From: Pseudomonas sp. BGr12
GTDB taxonomy: Bacteria > Pseudomonadota > Gammaproteobacteria > Pseudomonadales > Pseudomonadaceae
Assembly: GCF_030272895.1 (NCBI RefSeq)
Contig: NZ_JALRNF010000006.1
Span: 62,001 to 126,000 of the forward strand
DNA length: 64,000 bases
Direction: 5' to 3'
The notes under the pieces: generated by a model
Database searches by the model: none
Seen by the model: the letters and a program-made list of their open reading frames with translations, nothing else
Told to the model about the DNA's origin: nothing
Shown here: positions 50,224-62,496 of the stretch, piece after piece
How the letters are laid out: every line of letters begins with the position of its first letter
How positions within the stretch are numbered: position 1 is the first letter of the stretch
Program-made: the position numbers and the translations under genes

Positions 50224-52950
50224 ATGCTTCGAATTCGCAAACTGGTCTTAGCAATAGCCGCGGCGTCGGCGCTGTCGTCCGGTATGGCGCATGCCCTGGG
50301 CCTTGGCGAGCTCACCCTCAGGTCAACGCTGGACCAGCCACTGGATGCCGAGATCGAGCTGCTCGATGTGCGCGATCTCACAGCCGCGGAAATGGCCCCG
50401 AGCCTTGCGCCGCAGGAAGAGTTCGTCAAGGCCGGGATCCAGCGCCCGGACTACCTCAATGACCTGACCTTCACGCCGGTGATCAACCCCAACGGCAAGA
50501 GTGTGTTGCGGGTGACCTCGAGCCAGCCGTTGCCGGCAGCCATGGTCAAGTTCGTGGTCCAGGTGATGTGGCCGAGCGGGCGCCTGCTGCGCGACTACAG
50601 CGTGCTGATCGACCCGGCCAAGTTCAATACCCAGGCCAGGCAGCCGGCGACGGCGGGTGTGTCGCCGGCAGTTACCGCGGCCAACTACACTACCGTGCGT
50701 CGCGATACCTTATGGGAGATCGCCTCGAAGGCCCGCCAGGGTGGTTCGGTGCAGCAAACCATGATGGCCATCCTGGCCCTGAACCCCGATGCCTTCGTCA
50801 ACGGCAACATCAACCAGCTGAAAACCGGCCAGGTCCTGCGCCTGCCTGACCAGCAACAGATCATGAGCACTCCCCAGGGCCAGGCCGTGGCCGAGGTCGC
50901 CGAGCATTATGCTGCCTGGCGCGAAGGCCGGCGCCTGGGCCCGCGTGCGCGGCAGCTGGACGCCACCCATCGCACCGGCACCGAGGCCGCTCCAGCGCAA
51001 ATCGCCAACCAGGACAACCTGCGCCTGGTCACCCCGAGTGGCAAGGCGGCCAATGGCAAGGCGGTCAGCGACAAGCTCGCCGTTGCCCAGGAAAGCCTCG
51101 ACACCAGCCGGCGCGACAATGCCGAGCTGAAAAGCCGCATGACCGACCTGCAAAGCCAACTGGACAAGCTGGAGCGCCTGATCGCCCTGAAGAACGATCA
51201 ACTGGCCAGGCTTGAAGCCCAAGGGGCTGCGGGCGAGGCGCCGGCAGCCGAAGGTACGCCGCAAGCGCCGGCCATTTCCGCCGAACTGCAGCCGGCACCG
51301 GCCGAACCTGCAGTTACGCCAGCACCGGCGGCTGTCGACACCGCTCCGGTCGACAGCACCGCGCCCGCGGCGCAGGAGGCCACGCCCGGCAGTTCCGGCA
51401 AGGTGCTCGACGACCTGCTCGGCAACCCGCTGTTGCTGGCGCTGATCGCCGGTTCCGCCTTGCTGGTGCTGCTCCTGCTGCTGTTGCTGCTGGCACGCAA
51501 GCGCAAGGCCGACCAGGAAGCGGAAAAACACCTGCGCATGGCCCGTGCCCTGGCAGAAGAAAGCGAGCGGGGTCCGGACCTGGATCTGCCACCTGGCAGC
51601 TTCGAGGGGCTGGACGTGTCGCTGCCGAGCGTGACCCTGGCGCCGGCGGTAGTCGCCGCTTCTGCTGCCGCTGCCCGTGCCGCAGAGGCGCCGGCCAGCG
51701 CAGCTGCGCCTGAAAAAGCGGCGCAGCCCGCACCCGTCCGGCCGCAGCCGATGGCTGCACCGCTGGTGGCGCCGGCCGCCGAGCCAGCATCCGTGCCAAG
51801 CGGTGATGCGTTGCTCGACGAGGCGGACCTGAGTATTGTCCGTGGTCGTCTCAACCATGCCGCCGACCTGCTCGAACCGGCCGTGGCCGCCGAACCCGGA
51901 CGCAGCGAACTGCGCCTGAAACTGATGGAAGTCTATGCCCGTCAGGGCGATCGGGATGCCTTCGTCGGCCATGAGCGTCAGTTGATCGCAACCGGTAAGA
52001 ACCATGCCGATGTCGAGGCCCTCAAGGGGCGCTTCCCGGCCATGCTGGCTGTGGCGGCGGGTGGTCTCGGCGCTGCGGCGCTGGCGGCGGAAATGGATGC
52101 CCAGTACGTCAAGGAGCTGTTGCAGGACGAGCCTCAGGTGCAGCCGGAGCCGGAACCTGTCGCCGAGCCGGAGCTTGTGGTTGAGGCGCAACCAGTGGTC
52201 GAACCGGAGCCAGTGGTTGAGGCGCAACCAGTGGTCGAGGAAGACCTCGACAGCGCATTCGACCTGAGCCTGGATGACGATCTGCAGGGCCTGGAGCTTG
52301 AAGAGCCGCCGTTGCTCGACGACGCGGCGCTTGAGGCCGAGCTGGACGCTTCGCTGGAGGCCGCGCCACTGGTCGAGGCCCAACCGGTCGAGCCCGAGCC
52401 GCAGGTGCTGGTTGAAACACCGGTGGAGCCAGCGCCGGTGGTGCTCGATGACCTGGCCGACTTCGACCTCGACGTCGCGGCTGAGCAACCGGCTCCCGTG
52501 CCGGCTGGCGAACCTGTGGATATCGCCGCCGAACTGGCCGCCTTCGACGAAACCATGCCGGAGTTCGACCCGCTGAGCGAGCTGGACCTGCCGGAAGACT
52601 TCGACCTGTCGTTGTCGCTGGAGGATGACTCGGACGCCGCCAAGCACTTTGCCTCCGAGCTCGAAGACGTCAACGCCGAACTCGACAAGCTGTCCCAGAG
52701 CCTGGAGCAGCCCTCGATCGAGCACCACTTCACCGCCGAGGACGCCGCCATGAGCGACGACCTGGGTGATGACCTGGAGTTCGACTACCTGGGCGGCGCC
52801 GACGAGGCCGCGACCAAGCTCGACCTGGCCCGCGCCTACATCGACATGGGTGACCATGAAGGCGCCCGCGACATCCTCGACGAGGTGCGCAAGGAGGGCA
52901 GCGATGCCCAGCGCCAGGAAGCCGAAGAGATGCTCTCGCGTCTGGTCTGA
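50224..52950 (+). CDS. fimV: FimV, LysM and TPR motility hub protein
   Basis: A 908-residue inner-membrane protein starting at MLRIRKLVLAIAAASALSSGMAHALG, a cleavable signal peptide. The N-terminal FimV domain (LGLGELTLRSTLDQPLDAEI) is followed by a peptidoglycan-binding LysM motif (YTTVRRDTLWEIASKA ... GQVLRLP) near residues 155-215. A coiled coil lies near 290-335, and one membrane helix at about 400-425 (NPLLLALIAGSALLVLLLLL). The cytoplasmic part is very acidic, with valine/glutamate/proline repeats, and ends in the conserved FimV C-terminal TPR (TKLDLARAYIDMGDHEGARDIL). FimV organises polar type IV pili and chemosensory complexes in P. aeruginosa. Confidence 0.95.
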   Translation: MLRIRKLVLAIAAASALSSGMAHALGLGELTLRSTLDQPLDAEIELLDVRDLTAAEMAPSLAPQEEFVKAGIQRPDYLNDLTFTPVINPNGKSVLRVTSSQPLPAAMVKFVVQVMWPSGRLLRDYSVLIDPAKFNTQARQPATAGVSPAVTAANYTTVRRDTLWEIASKARQGGSVQQTMMAILALNPDAFVNGNINQLKTGQVLRLPDQQQIMSTPQGQAVAEVAEHYAAWREGRRLGPRARQLDATHRTGTEAAPAQIANQDNLRLVTPSGKAANGKAVSDKLAVAQESLDTSRRDNAELKSRMTDLQSQLDKLERLIALKNDQLARLEAQGAAGEAPAAEGTPQAPAISAELQPAPAEPAVTPAPAAVDTAPVDSTAPAAQEATPGSSGKVLDDLLGNPLLLALIAGSALLVLLLLLLLLARKRKADQEAEKHLRMARALAEESERGPDLDLPPGSFEGLDVSLPSVTLAPAVVAASAAAARAAEAPASAAAPEKAAQPAPVRPQPMAAPLVAPAAEPASVPSGDALLDEADLSIVRGRLNHAADLLEPAVAAEPGRSELRLKLMEVYARQGDRDAFVGHERQLIATGKNHADVEALKGRFPAMLAVAAGGLGAAALAAEMDAQYVKELLQDEPQVQPEPEPVAEPELVVEAQPVVEPEPVVEAQPVVEEDLDSAFDLSLDDDLQGLELEEPPLLDDAALEAELDASLEAAPLVEAQPVEPEPQVLVETPVEPAPVVLDDLADFDLDVAAEQPAPVPAGEPVDIAAELAAFDETMPEFDPLSELDLPEDFDLSLSLEDDSDAAKHFASELEDVNAELDKLSQSLEQPSIEHHFTAEDAAMSDDLGDDLEFDYLGGADEAATKLDLARAYIDMGDHEGARDILDEVRKEGSDAQRQEAEEMLSRLV

Positions 52951-52971
52951 GTCCTGCTCTTGTGTGTCCGA

Positions 52972-53000
52972 CGGCAGCCCCAGTGGCTGCCGTTGTCGTT
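52972..53000 (+). terminator. Probable terminator after fimV
   Basis: Stem CGGCAGCC / GGCTGCCG with a CCAGT-type loop and a weak T-rich tail (TTGTCGTT). A TATAAT box at 53000-53005 directly follows and may serve truA, though no convincing -35 box was found. Confidence 0.65.
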
Positions 53001-53040
53001 ATAATTCCCGCCATCTGCTAAATCGACAGGCTGCATCTTC

Positions 53041-53916
53041 TTGGAAAACATTGATAACACGGCGGCCGAATCGGCACCCGAAGGCTTCTTCCGCATCGCC
53101 CTGGGCGTTGAATACAAAGGTTCCCGCTACCGTGGCTGGCAGCGTCAGGCCACCAGCGTGCCGAGTGTCCAGCAAACCCTGGAAGACGCCCTGTCCACGG
53201 TCGCCGACTCACCCGTCGTGCTGCACTGCGCCGGACGCACCGATGCCGGAGTGCATGCCTGCGGCCAGGTGGTGCATTTCGACACCCGGGCCGTGCGCAG
53301 CATGAAGGGCTGGACCATGGGCGCCAACATCAACCTGCCCCACGACATCAGCGTGGCCTGGGCCCAGGAGATGCCGGCGCATTTTCATGCCCGCTTCAAG
53401 GCGGTCGCCCGGCGCTACCGCTATGTGATCTACAACGACCAGATCCGCCCGGCGCACCTGGGGCAGGAAGTCACCTGGAATCACCGCCCGCTGGATGTCG
53501 AGCGCATGTCCCTGGCCGCCGAATACCTGCTCGGCGTCCATGATTTCAGCGCGTTTCGCGCCGGCCAGTGCCAGGCCAAGTCACCGGTCAAGAACATCCA
53601 TCACCTGCGGGTGACCCGGCACGGCAAGATGATTGTCATCGACATCCGTGCCAGTGCCTTCCTGCACCACATGGTGCGCAACATCGCCGGAGTGCTGATG
53701 ACCATCGGTGCCGGCGAGCGCCCGGTGGAGTGGGCCAGGGAAGTGCTGGAGAGCCGCGATCGGCGCACGGCGGCGCCTACCGCCCACCCGTTCGGCCTGT
53801 ACCTGGTGCAGGTCGAGTACCAGGATGAGTTCGTGCTGCCCCAGCGTTACATCGGCCCACACTTCCTTACCGGTTACGAGTCATTGGCGGCTGACGACCC
53901 GCAAGCCATTTGCTAA
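53041..53916 (+). CDS. truA: tRNA pseudouridine(38-40) synthase TruA
   Basis: Isomerises uridines 38-40 of the anticodon stem. It has 291 residues from a TTG start at 53041; there is no ATG or GTG near the family N-terminus, so TTG is the best choice. The catalytic aspartate is in CAGRTDAGVHACGQVVHF near residue 70. Other blocks: RYRYVIYN, FRAGQCQAKSPVKNIHHL and FLHHMVRNIAGVLMTIG. Confidence 0.94.
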   Translation: MENIDNTAAESAPEGFFRIALGVEYKGSRYRGWQRQATSVPSVQQTLEDALSTVADSPVVLHCAGRTDAGVHACGQVVHFDTRAVRSMKGWTMGANINLPHDISVAWAQEMPAHFHARFKAVARRYRYVIYNDQIRPAHLGQEVTWNHRPLDVERMSLAAEYLLGVHDFSAFRAGQCQAKSPVKNIHHLRVTRHGKMIVIDIRASAFLHHMVRNIAGVLMTIGAGERPVEWAREVLESRDRRTAAPTAHPFGLYLVQVEYQDEFVLPQRYIGPHFLTGYESLAADDPQAIC

Positions 53917-53954
53917 CATCCGGTGCTTTCCAGATCAGCTGAGGTTCACAGGTC

Positions 53955-54575
53955 ATGAGCGCCGTTCGCAGCAAAATCTGCGGTATTACCCGCATCGAAG
54001 ATGCGCTGGCCGCAGCCGAGGCGGGCGCCGATGCCATTGGCCTGGTGTTCTATGCCAAGAGCCCGCGCGCCGTCGATGTCCGCCAGGCGCGGGAAATCGT
54101 CAGGGCGCTGCCGCCGTTCGTGACCACCGTCGGCCTGTTCGTCAACGCCAGCCGCTGCGAACTCAATGAAATCCTCGAGGTCGTACCGCTGGACCTCTTG
54201 CAGTTCCACGGTGATGAAACCCCGGCCGATTGCGAAGGCTACCACCGGCCCTGGATCAAGGCCCTGCGGGTGCGCCCCGGGGATGACCTGGAGGCTGCCT
54301 GCAAGCTGTACAGCGGTGCCCGCGGCATCCTGCTCGACACCTATGTGGCCGGCGTGCCGGGCGGCACCGGCGAGGCCTTCGACTGGTCGCTGGTGCCGGA
54401 GAAACTGTGCAAGCCGATCATCCTCGCCGGTGGCCTGTCGGCGGACAACGTCGCCGCTGCCATCGCCCAGGTTCGCCCCTATGCCGTGGACGTCAGCGGC
54501 GGGGTGGAGCAGGCCAAGGGCATCAAGGACGCTGCCCGGATCGAAGCCTTCATCAAGGCGGTGAAGCAGGCGTGA
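53955..54575 (+). CDS. trpF: Phosphoribosylanthranilate isomerase
   Basis: Tryptophan-pathway isomerase, 206 residues, a TIM barrel. The catalytic cysteine is in KICGITR and the acid in [20 protein letters not shown]. Blocks LQFHGDE and [14 protein letters not shown] hold phosphate-binding residues. As in other pseudomonads it is separate from the other trp genes and is next to accD. Confidence 0.96.
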   Translation: MSAVRSKICGITRIEDALAAAEAGADAIGLVFYAKSPRAVDVRQAREIVRALPPFVTTVGLFVNASRCELNEILEVVPLDLLQFHGDETPADCEGYHRPWIKALRVRPGDDLEAACKLYSGARGILLDTYVAGVPGGTGEAFDWSLVPEKLCKPIILAGGLSADNVAAAIAQVRPYAVDVSGGVEQAKGIKDAARIEAFIKAVKQA

Positions 54576-54854
54576 TGACGTCTGCTGTTGTCGATGTGAC
54601 GGCTGGCCGCGCGCCATCGTCCATAGCTTTCGCAGCCCGTTGCTGCCGGATCGCGCCCATGGGCCGGTCGAAATTACCGGGCGATGCCGCAGGCGTCGCC
54701 CATACAGGATGACGATGGAACGGTAGCGGCGCGACTCGCTACAGGCCAGGCGCCGGAGCCGGTCCATCATCGCGACATACACGTATTGAGCTCAAGGGCA
54801 TACGCGTGAGCTGGCGGCCAAGCCTGCCGGTCACCGTTACTGGAGAAAGAAAGC

Positions 54855-55775
54855 ATGAGCAACTGGTTAGTAGACAAACTGATCCCTTCGATCATGCGTT
54901 CCGAGGTGAAGAAGAGTTCGGTACCCGAAGGGCTGTGGCACAAGTGCCCGTCCTGCGAGGCCGTGCTGTATCGTCCGGAGCTGGAAAAGACCCTCGACGT
55001 CTGCCCCAAGTGCAACCACCACATGCGCATCGGCGCACGTGCGCGCATCGACATCTTCCTTGACGCCGAGGGCCGTGCCGAGCTGGGTGCCGACCTGGAG
55101 CCGGTCGACCGCCTGAAGTTCCGCGATGGCAAGAAGTACAAGGACCGCCTGGTCGGTGCGCAAAAGCAGACCGGCGAAAAAGACGCCCTGATCTCCATGA
55201 GCGGTACCCTGCTGGGCATGCCGGTCGTGGTCAGCGCCTTCGAATTCTCCTTCATGGGTGGTTCGATGGGTGCCATCGTCGGCGAGCGCTTCGTACGTGC
55301 CGCCAACTACGCCCTGGAAAACCGCTGCCCGATGGTCTGCTTCTCGGCCTCCGGCGGTGCGCGCATGCAGGAAGCGCTGATCTCGCTGATGCAGATGGCC
55401 AAGACCTCGGCGGTACTGGCGCGCCTGCGCGAAGAAGGCATTCCGTTCATCTCGGTGCTGACCGATCCGGTCTACGGCGGTGTTTCCGCCAGCCTGGCGA
55501 TGCTCGGCGACGTCATCGTCGGTGAGCCAAAGGCCCTGATCGGCTTTGCCGGCCCGCGCGTGATCGAGCAGACCGTACGGGAAAAACTGCCAGAAGGCTT
55601 CCAGCGCAGCGAGTTCCTCCTGGAGCACGGCGCCATCGACATGATCATCCCGCGCCAGGAAATGCGTCAGCGCCTGGGTAGCCTGCTGGCACAGATGATG
55701 GGCCTGCCGACGCCTAAGTTCGTCGCCCCTGTGGTCGAGCCGATCGTCGTTCCGCCGGCGCCTGCCACCGTATGA
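54855..55775 (+). CDS. accD: Acetyl-CoA carboxylase carboxyltransferase beta subunit
   Basis: With AccA it transfers CO2 from carboxybiotin to acetyl-CoA, the first step of fatty-acid synthesis. It has 306 residues. An N-terminal zinc ribbon is visible as [23 protein letters not shown] (four cysteines near residues 31-56). The crotonase-fold core has [19 protein letters not shown] and [18 protein letters not shown]. The 279 bp before it (54576-54854) holds no gene I can support. folC starts 4 nt before its stop. Confidence 0.97.
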   Translation: MSNWLVDKLIPSIMRSEVKKSSVPEGLWHKCPSCEAVLYRPELEKTLDVCPKCNHHMRIGARARIDIFLDAEGRAELGADLEPVDRLKFRDGKKYKDRLVGAQKQTGEKDALISMSGTLLGMPVVVSAFEFSFMGGSMGAIVGERFVRAANYALENRCPMVCFSASGGARMQEALISLMQMAKTSAVLARLREEGIPFISVLTDPVYGGVSASLAMLGDVIVGEPKALIGFAGPRVIEQTVREKLPEGFQRSEFLLEHGAIDMIIPRQEMRQRLGSLLAQMMGLPTPKFVAPVVEPIVVPPAPATV

Positions 55776-57079
55776 CCGAACGTACCCTTGGCGACTGGCT
55801 CGCCTATCTCGAGCAGTTGCATCCCTCGGCCATCGACATGGGCCTGGCGCGTTCGCAACAGGTTGCGGCCAGGCTCGGGCTGGACAAGCCGGCGCCACGG
55901 GTAGTCACCGTGACCGGCACCAACGGCAAGGGCTCCACCTGTGCCTTCGTGGCCGCGTTGCTGCGTGCCCAGGGCCTCAAGGTCGGGGTCTACAGCTCGC
56001 CGCACCTGCTGCGTTACAACGAGCGGGTGCAGATCGACGGCGAAGAAGCGGCCGACCAGCAGCTGTGCGAGGCCTTCGCCGCTGTCGAGGCGGCCCGTGG
56101 TGAAATCTCCCTGACCTATTTCGAAGCCGGTACCCTGGCGGCGTTCTGGCTGTTCAAACAGTCGGCGCTGGATGCCGTGGTGCTCGAAGTCGGCCTCGGT
56201 GGACGCCTGGACACGGTCAATATCGTCGATGCCGACCTGGCCCTGGTGACCAGCATCGGTGTCGATCATGCCGACTACCTGGGCAATACCCGTGAGTCGG
56301 TGGCCTTCGAAAAGGCCGGGATCTTCCGCCAGGGCAAGCCGGCGCTGTGTGGCGACCTCAATCCGCCGCAGCCGTTGCTGGACAAGGCTCGCGAGCTGGG
56401 TTGCCCGTTCTTCCTGCGTGGGCGTGATTTCGACCTGGCCAGCACCGACCGCTTCTGGCAGTGGCGGGGTGTCGACAGCCGTGGACAGGTGGTCGAGCTG
56501 CGCGACCTGCCGCTGCTCGACCTGCCCATGGAAAACGCTGCCCTGGCGCTGCAGGCCTACCTGCTGATGGACCTGCCCTGGGAGGCCGGGCAGATCGCCG
56601 CGGCGCTGCAAGGCACGCGGATGGTCGGGCGCCTGGATCGTCGCGCCTTCCACTGGCAGGGCAAGGCCTTGACTATCCTCATGGATGTCGGCCACAACCC
56701 CCATGCCGCCGAGTACCTGGCTCAGCGCCTGGCCGCACGGCCGCCGAAGGGCAAGCGCCTGGCGGTGTTCGGCCTGCTGGCCGACAAGGACCTGGACGGT
56801 GTGCTGCAACCCTTGCAGGGGCTGGTCGAGCACTGGGCGGTGGCACCGCTGGATACGTCCCGCAGCCGTCCGGCGGCCGAGCTTGAAACGGCGCTGGCGC
56901 ACCTGGGCGCGGATGTGAAATCCTGCTCCAGCGTGGCACAGGCACTGGAGGCTCAATGCGCGCTGGCGACGGCGGATGATGAAATCCTGCTGTTCGGATC
57001 GTTTTTCTGTGTCGGCGAAGCCCTGCAGTGGCTTCACCGGCAGGCCACGGAGGAGGGCGCAAATGGCTTTGCTGGATAA
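55772..57079 (+). CDS. folC: Folylpolyglutamate / dihydrofolate synthase
   Basis: Bifunctional folate enzyme, 435 residues. The ATP P-loop is [19 protein letters not shown] near residues 45-63. Mur-ligase-type blocks follow: [52 protein letters not shown] and the C-terminal [17 protein letters not shown]. It overlaps accD by 4 nt, and the downstream SPOR gene starts inside its 3' end. Confidence 0.96.
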   Translation: MTERTLGDWLAYLEQLHPSAIDMGLARSQQVAARLGLDKPAPRVVTVTGTNGKGSTCAFVAALLRAQGLKVGVYSSPHLLRYNERVQIDGEEAADQQLCEAFAAVEAARGEISLTYFEAGTLAAFWLFKQSALDAVVLEVGLGGRLDTVNIVDADLALVTSIGVDHADYLGNTRESVAFEKAGIFRQGKPALCGDLNPPQPLLDKARELGCPFFLRGRDFDLASTDRFWQWRGVDSRGQVVELRDLPLLDLPMENAALALQAYLLMDLPWEAGQIAAALQGTRMVGRLDRRAFHWQGKALTILMDVGHNPHAAEYLAQRLAARPPKGKRLAVFGLLADKDLDGVLQPLQGLVEHWAVAPLDTSRSRPAAELETALAHLGADVKSCSSVAQALEAQCALATADDEILLFGSFFCVGEALQWLHRQATEEGANGFAG

Positions 57080-57755
57080 GGTAGTCAAGCAACGCATGGT
57101 CGGTGCGCTGGTGCTGGTGGCGCTGGCGGTGATCTTCCTGCCGATGCTGTTTTCCCGCGAAGACGAGATGCGCCAGGTGCGTGTCGAGGCGCCCGAGGCG
57201 CCGGCTGCACCGGATATGCCTCAGGTTCAGGTCGAGCCGGTGGCGGTGCCTGAGCCCCAGGTGCTGCCTGAGGAGCAACCGGTGATCGTCGAGCAGTCGA
57301 CGGCACCGGCCCAGGCGCCGAGCGCGCCAATTGCCCCGATTGCACCGGCGCCCGCTGCCGTGCCCGCTCCAGCCCCTGCGCCAGCGCCGGCCGTGGCCGC
57401 CAAGCCGGTGTCACCACCGCCTGCGCCCAAGCCTGAGGCCAAGGTCGAAGCCAAGCCGGCCGCCACAGTGGCCACTGCGGCCAAGCCCGCGGCTGGCAAG
57501 ATCGACGCCAATGGCCTGCCGGTCAGCTGGTCGATCCAGCTCGCCAGCCTGTCCAACCGGGCCGGCGCCGACAACCTGCAGAAAACCCTGCGCAGCCAGG
57601 GCTACAACGCCTACATCCGCTCTGCCGGCGGCATGAACCGGGTGTATGTGGGGCCGGTGATCGAGCGCGCCGAGGCCGAGCGCCTGCGTGATGTGATCAG
57701 CCGCCAGCAGAAGCTGAACGGCATTATCGTGCGCTTCCAGCCCGAACGCGGATGA
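57063..57755 (+). CDS. SPOR domain protein (DedD-like)
   Basis: A 230-residue bitopic inner-membrane protein. The start at [29 protein letters not shown] places a membrane helix at residues 12-30. A long proline/alanine-rich periplasmic linker spans about 45-155. The C-terminal SPOR domain (SWSIQLASLSNRAGADNL ... RVYVGPVIERAEAERL) binds denuded septal peptidoglycan. The layout and its place between folC and cvpA match DedD of E. coli, a division protein. Confidence 0.9.
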   Translation: MALLDKVVKQRMVGALVLVALAVIFLPMLFSREDEMRQVRVEAPEAPAAPDMPQVQVEPVAVPEPQVLPEEQPVIVEQSTAPAQAPSAPIAPIAPAPAAVPAPAPAPAPAVAAKPVSPPPAPKPEAKVEAKPAATVATAAKPAAGKIDANGLPVSWSIQLASLSNRAGADNLQKTLRSQGYNAYIRSAGGMNRVYVGPVIERAEAERLRDVISRQQKLNGIIVRFQPERG

Positions 57756-57854
57756 TTGCTCGTCGCCCGGCCTGTGCCGGGCGGCAAATCACGGCTTACC
57801 GACAGCCCGCCGCTCTGGTAAAATGCGCCGCCTTATCCGTTTGCAGGCAACACT

Positions 57855-58409
57855 GTGGCTTTTACCTGGGTCGACTGGGCGATTCTCGCGATCATCGCCA
57901 TTTCTTCGCTGATCAGTCTCAAGCGCGGCTTCGTCAAAGAGGCCTTGTCGCTGCTTACCTGGATCATTGCCGGTGCCGTTGCCTGGATGTTCGGTGGCTC
58001 GCTGTCGCAGTACCTGGAACCTTACATCCAGACGCCTTCGGCCCGGGTCATCGGCGGTTGCGCCATTCTTTTCGTCGCCACCCTGCTGGTGGGGGCCATG
58101 ATCAACTTTCTTATCGGCGAGCTGATTCGCGTTACCGGGCTTTCCGGGACCGATCGCTTCCTGGGCATGGCCTTCGGCGCCGCCCGTGGTGGCTTGCTGG
58201 TGACCGTGGCCGTCGGGCTGTTGAGCCTGGGGCCGGTACAACAGGACCCGTGGTGGCAGGAGTCTCGCCTGCTGCCACAATTTCTATTGGTGGCTGACTG
58301 GTCGAAAAACCTCATTCTGGGGTTCTCCAGTCAGTGGCTAGCCAGCGGGATCAGCGCACCGGTTGATCTCCCGTTCAAGGAACAGTTGCTGGGGCCCAAA
58401 ACGCCTTGA
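57855..58409 (+). CDS. cvpA: CvpA family membrane protein
   Basis: A 184-residue inner-membrane protein with about four hydrophobic segments, from a GTG start at 57855. The N-terminus TWVDWAILAIIAISSLISLKRGFVKEALSL is the CvpA signature. It is upstream of purF, as in E. coli, where it was named for colicin V production. The biochemical role is not settled. Confidence 0.92.
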   Translation: MAFTWVDWAILAIIAISSLISLKRGFVKEALSLLTWIIAGAVAWMFGGSLSQYLEPYIQTPSARVIGGCAILFVATLLVGAMINFLIGELIRVTGLSGTDRFLGMAFGAARGGLLVTVAVGLLSLGPVQQDPWWQESRLLPQFLLVADWSKNLILGFSSQWLASGISAPVDLPFKEQLLGPKTP

Positions 58410-58450
58410 GCGCTGTTCAGTCCAGTTTCATTAAGTAGGGGTTGCGTCGC

Positions 58451-59956
<1,506 letters not shown>

Positions 59957-59972
59957 CGTTAGGAGCAGCGGC

Positions 59973-61184
59973 ATGACACAGGAATGGGATGCCGGGCGCC
60001 TGGACAGCGACCTCGAAGGGGTCGCTTTCGATACGCTGGCGGTACGCGCCGGCCAACATCGCACGCCGGAAGGTGAGCACAGCGACCCGCTGTTCTTCAC
60101 CTCCAGCTACGTGTTCCGGACAGCGGCCGATGCCGCTGCCCGGTTCGCCGGCGAAGTTCCAGGCAACGTCTATTCACGCTACACCAACCCGACCGTGCGC
60201 GGCTTCGAAGAGCGCATCGCCGCCCTGGAAGGCGCCGAGCAGGCGGTGGCCACCTCCACCGGCATGTCGGCGATCCTCTCCACGGTAATGGCCCTGTGCA
60301 GCGCCGGTGACCACGTGCTGGTCTCCCAGAGCGTGTTCGGCTCGACCATCAGCCTGTTCGAGAAGTACTTCAAGCGCTTCGGCGTGCAGGTCGACTACGT
60401 GCCCCTGGCGGATCTCTCCGGCTGGGAGAAGGCGATCAAGGTCAACACCAAGTTGCTGTTCGTCGAGTCGCCGTCCAACCCGCTGGCCGAGCTTGTGGAT
60501 ATCTCTGCCCTGGCCGAGATCGCCCACGGCAAAGGCGCACAGCTGGTGGTCGACAACTGCTTCAGCACCCCGGCCCTGCAGCAACCGCTGAAACTGGGCG
60601 CCGACATCGTCGTGCATTCGGCAACCAAGTTCATCGACGGCCAGGGCCGTTGCATGGGCGGCGTGGTGGCCGGGCGCAGCGAGCAGATGAAGGAAGTGGT
60701 GGGTTTCCTGCGCACCGCCGGGCCGTCCCTGAGCCCGTTCAACGCCTGGATCTTCCTCAAGGGCCTGGAAACCCTCAACCTGCGCATGCGCGCCCACTGT
60801 GCCAACGCCCAGGCGCTGGCCGAGTGGCTGGAGCAGCAGGACGGCATCGAGAAGGTTCACTACGCGGGCCTGCCGAGCCATCCGCAGCATGAACTGGCCA
60901 AGCGCCAGATGAGCGGCTTCGGCGCGGTGGTGAGCTTCGAGGTCAAGGGCGGCAAAGAGGGCGCCTGGCGCTTCATCGACGCCACCCGGTTGATCTCGAT
61001 CACCGCCAACCTGGGTGACAGCAAGACCACCATCACCCATCCGGGCACCACCTCCCATGGTCGTCTGTCGCCGCAGGAGCGTGAAGCCGCCGGCATTCGC
61101 GACAGCCTGATCCGCGTGGCCGTGGGCCTGGAAGACGTCAACGACCTCAAGGCCGACCTGGCCCGCGGTCTGGCGGCGCTGTGA
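59973..61184 (+). CDS. metZ: O-succinylhomoserine sulfhydrylase
   Basis: PLP enzyme that makes homocysteine directly from O-succinylhomoserine and sulfide, the usual pseudomonad route. It has 403 residues of the Cys/Met metabolism family. Visible: [23 protein letters not shown], the PLP lysine in [17 protein letters not shown], and [26 protein letters not shown] C-terminal sequence. AGGAG precedes the ATG 16 nt after purF. The downstream SDR gene overlaps it by 4 nt. Confidence 0.95.
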   Translation: MTQEWDAGRLDSDLEGVAFDTLAVRAGQHRTPEGEHSDPLFFTSSYVFRTAADAAARFAGEVPGNVYSRYTNPTVRGFEERIAALEGAEQAVATSTGMSAILSTVMALCSAGDHVLVSQSVFGSTISLFEKYFKRFGVQVDYVPLADLSGWEKAIKVNTKLLFVESPSNPLAELVDISALAEIAHGKGAQLVVDNCFSTPALQQPLKLGADIVVHSATKFIDGQGRCMGGVVAGRSEQMKEVVGFLRTAGPSLSPFNAWIFLKGLETLNLRMRAHCANAQALAEWLEQQDGIEKVHYAGLPSHPQHELAKRQMSGFGAVVSFEVKGGKEGAWRFIDATRLISITANLGDSKTTITHPGTTSHGRLSPQEREAAGIRDSLIRVAVGLEDVNDLKADLARGLAAL

Positions 61185-61954
61185 TCGACTGGTCGGTGGA
61201 CGACAGCAGCCATAATGGCCGCGTCGCCCTGGTCACCGGTGCCGCCCGGGGAATCGGCCTGGGCATCGCTGCCTGGCTGATCGCCGAGGGCTGGCAGGTG
61301 GTGCTCACCGACCTTGACCGCGTGCGTGGTGCCAAGGCCGCCAAGGTACTGGGTGACAACGCCTGGTTCATCGCCATGGACGTGGCCGATGAGGCCCAGG
61401 TCAAGACCGGGGTGGCCGAGGTACTCGGCCAGTTCGGGCGGCTGGACGCGTTGGTGTGCAACGCGGCCATTGCCGATCCGCACAACACCACCCTGGAAAC
61501 CCTGAGCCTGGCGTACTGGAACCGTGTGCTGGCGGTCAACCTCACGGGGCCGATGCTGCTGGCCAAGCACTGTGCGCCTTACCTGCGCGCCCATGGCGGG
61601 GCCATCGTCAACCTGGCCTCGACCCGCGCCGCGCAGTCGGAGCCCGATACCGAGGCCTATGCGGCGAGCAAAGGGGGGCTGCTGGCGCTCACCCACGCCC
61701 TGGCCATGAGCCTGGGGCCGGAGATCCGCGTCAACGCCGTCAGCCCTGGCTGGATCGATGCGAGGGACCCGTCCCAGCGTCGCGCCGAGCCGTTGACCGA
61801 GTCTGATCATGCCCAGCATCCGGCGGGCAGGGTAGGGGCGGTGGAAGATGTCGCGGCCATGGTCGCCTGGCTGTTGTCGCGCAATGCCGGCTTCGTCACC
61901 GGGCAAGAGTTCGTGGTCGACGGCGGCATGACCAAGAAGATGATCTACAAGTAA
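61181..61954 (+). CDS. Short-chain dehydrogenase/reductase
   Basis: A 257-residue classical SDR. The cofactor loop is [13 protein letters not shown] near residues 18-30, LVCNAAIAD is the NNAG equivalent (CNAA), and the active site is [23 protein letters not shown], with Ser, Tyr and Lys in place. The end [17 protein letters not shown] is typical. It is translationally coupled to metZ. The substrate is unknown, and a link with methionine synthesis is only positional. Confidence 0.88.
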   Translation: MIDWSVDDSSHNGRVALVTGAARGIGLGIAAWLIAEGWQVVLTDLDRVRGAKAAKVLGDNAWFIAMDVADEAQVKTGVAEVLGQFGRLDALVCNAAIADPHNTTLETLSLAYWNRVLAVNLTGPMLLAKHCAPYLRAHGGAIVNLASTRAAQSEPDTEAYAASKGGLLALTHALAMSLGPEIRVNAVSPGWIDARDPSQRRAEPLTESDHAQHPAGRVGAVEDVAAMVAWLLSRNAGFVTGQEFVVDGGMTKKMIYK

Positions 61955-61998
61955 CACTGCTTTTTTTGCCCTTTTTGAAAAAAACTTCAACGGGGGTA

Positions 61999-62027
61999 TT
62001 GACTTAGGTTCGATACCTGCGTAAATT
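61999..62027 (+). promoter_or_regulatory. Promoter of the tRNA-Val/Asp cluster
   Basis: TTGACT and TAAATT separated by 17 bp, with an A/T-rich stretch upstream (61962-61990). Transcription would begin about 15-20 nt before tRNA-Val. Confidence 0.75.
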
Positions 62028-62049
62028 TCGCCACCTCAGCGAAGCACAC

Positions 62050-62125
62050 GGGTGATTAGCTCAGCCGGGAGAGCATCTGCCTTACAAGCAGAGGGTCGGC
62101 GGTTCGATCCCGTCATCACCCACCA
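62050..62125 (+). tRNA. tRNA-Val(TAC)
   Basis: 76 nt with encoded CCA. Acceptor GGGTGAT/ATCACCC, anticodon loop CTTACAA giving TAC, T arm GGTTCGATCC. Confidence 0.96.
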
Positions 62126-62202
62126 CTTCCTGAGATGTTCCTGGTTCGACATGTTCGCAAGAAGGTGTCACCTGAGAGGAACCGGACGAGAGTCCACACT
62201 GC

Positions 62203-62279
62203 GCGGCGGTAGTTCAGTCGGTTAGAATACCGGCCTGTCACGCCGGGGGTCGCGGGTTCGAGTCCCGTCCGCCGCGCCA
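62203..62279 (+). tRNA. tRNA-Asp(GTC), copy 1
   Basis: 77 nt with encoded CCA and anticodon loop CTGTCAC. Acceptor stem GCGGCGG/CCGCCGC. Copies 2 and 3 differ only by the third base pair of this stem. Confidence 0.97.
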
Positions 62280-62377
62280 TTTTTCTCCAGATCGGTCAAT
62301 GACCGGTTTGAGGTCCGAAGGCAGCAAAGCCTTCAGGCCAGATCCCAGTTTCAAGCAGGCGAAAGCCTGTGCGATAC

Positions 62378-62454
62378 GCAGCGGTAGTTCAGTCGGTTAG
62401 AATACCGGCCTGTCACGCCGGGGGTCGCGGGTTCGAGTCCCGTCCGCTGCGCCA
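62378..62454 (+). tRNA. tRNA-Asp(GTC), copy 2
   Basis: 77 nt with encoded CCA. Acceptor stem GCAGCGG/CCGCTGC, so the G-C third pair of copy 1 is here A-T, with both sides changed. The body matches copy 1. Confidence 0.97.
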
Positions 62455-62496
62455 TCTTCGCTTCGAGGCCCCATGAACACCTCGATGCAACAGATC

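Noticed and set aside
61181..61954. Second FabG for fatty-acid synthesis
   Set aside because: It is a classical SDR but is coupled to metZ, has CNAA in place of NNAG and a different C-terminus. fabG at 14789 is the clear orthologue.
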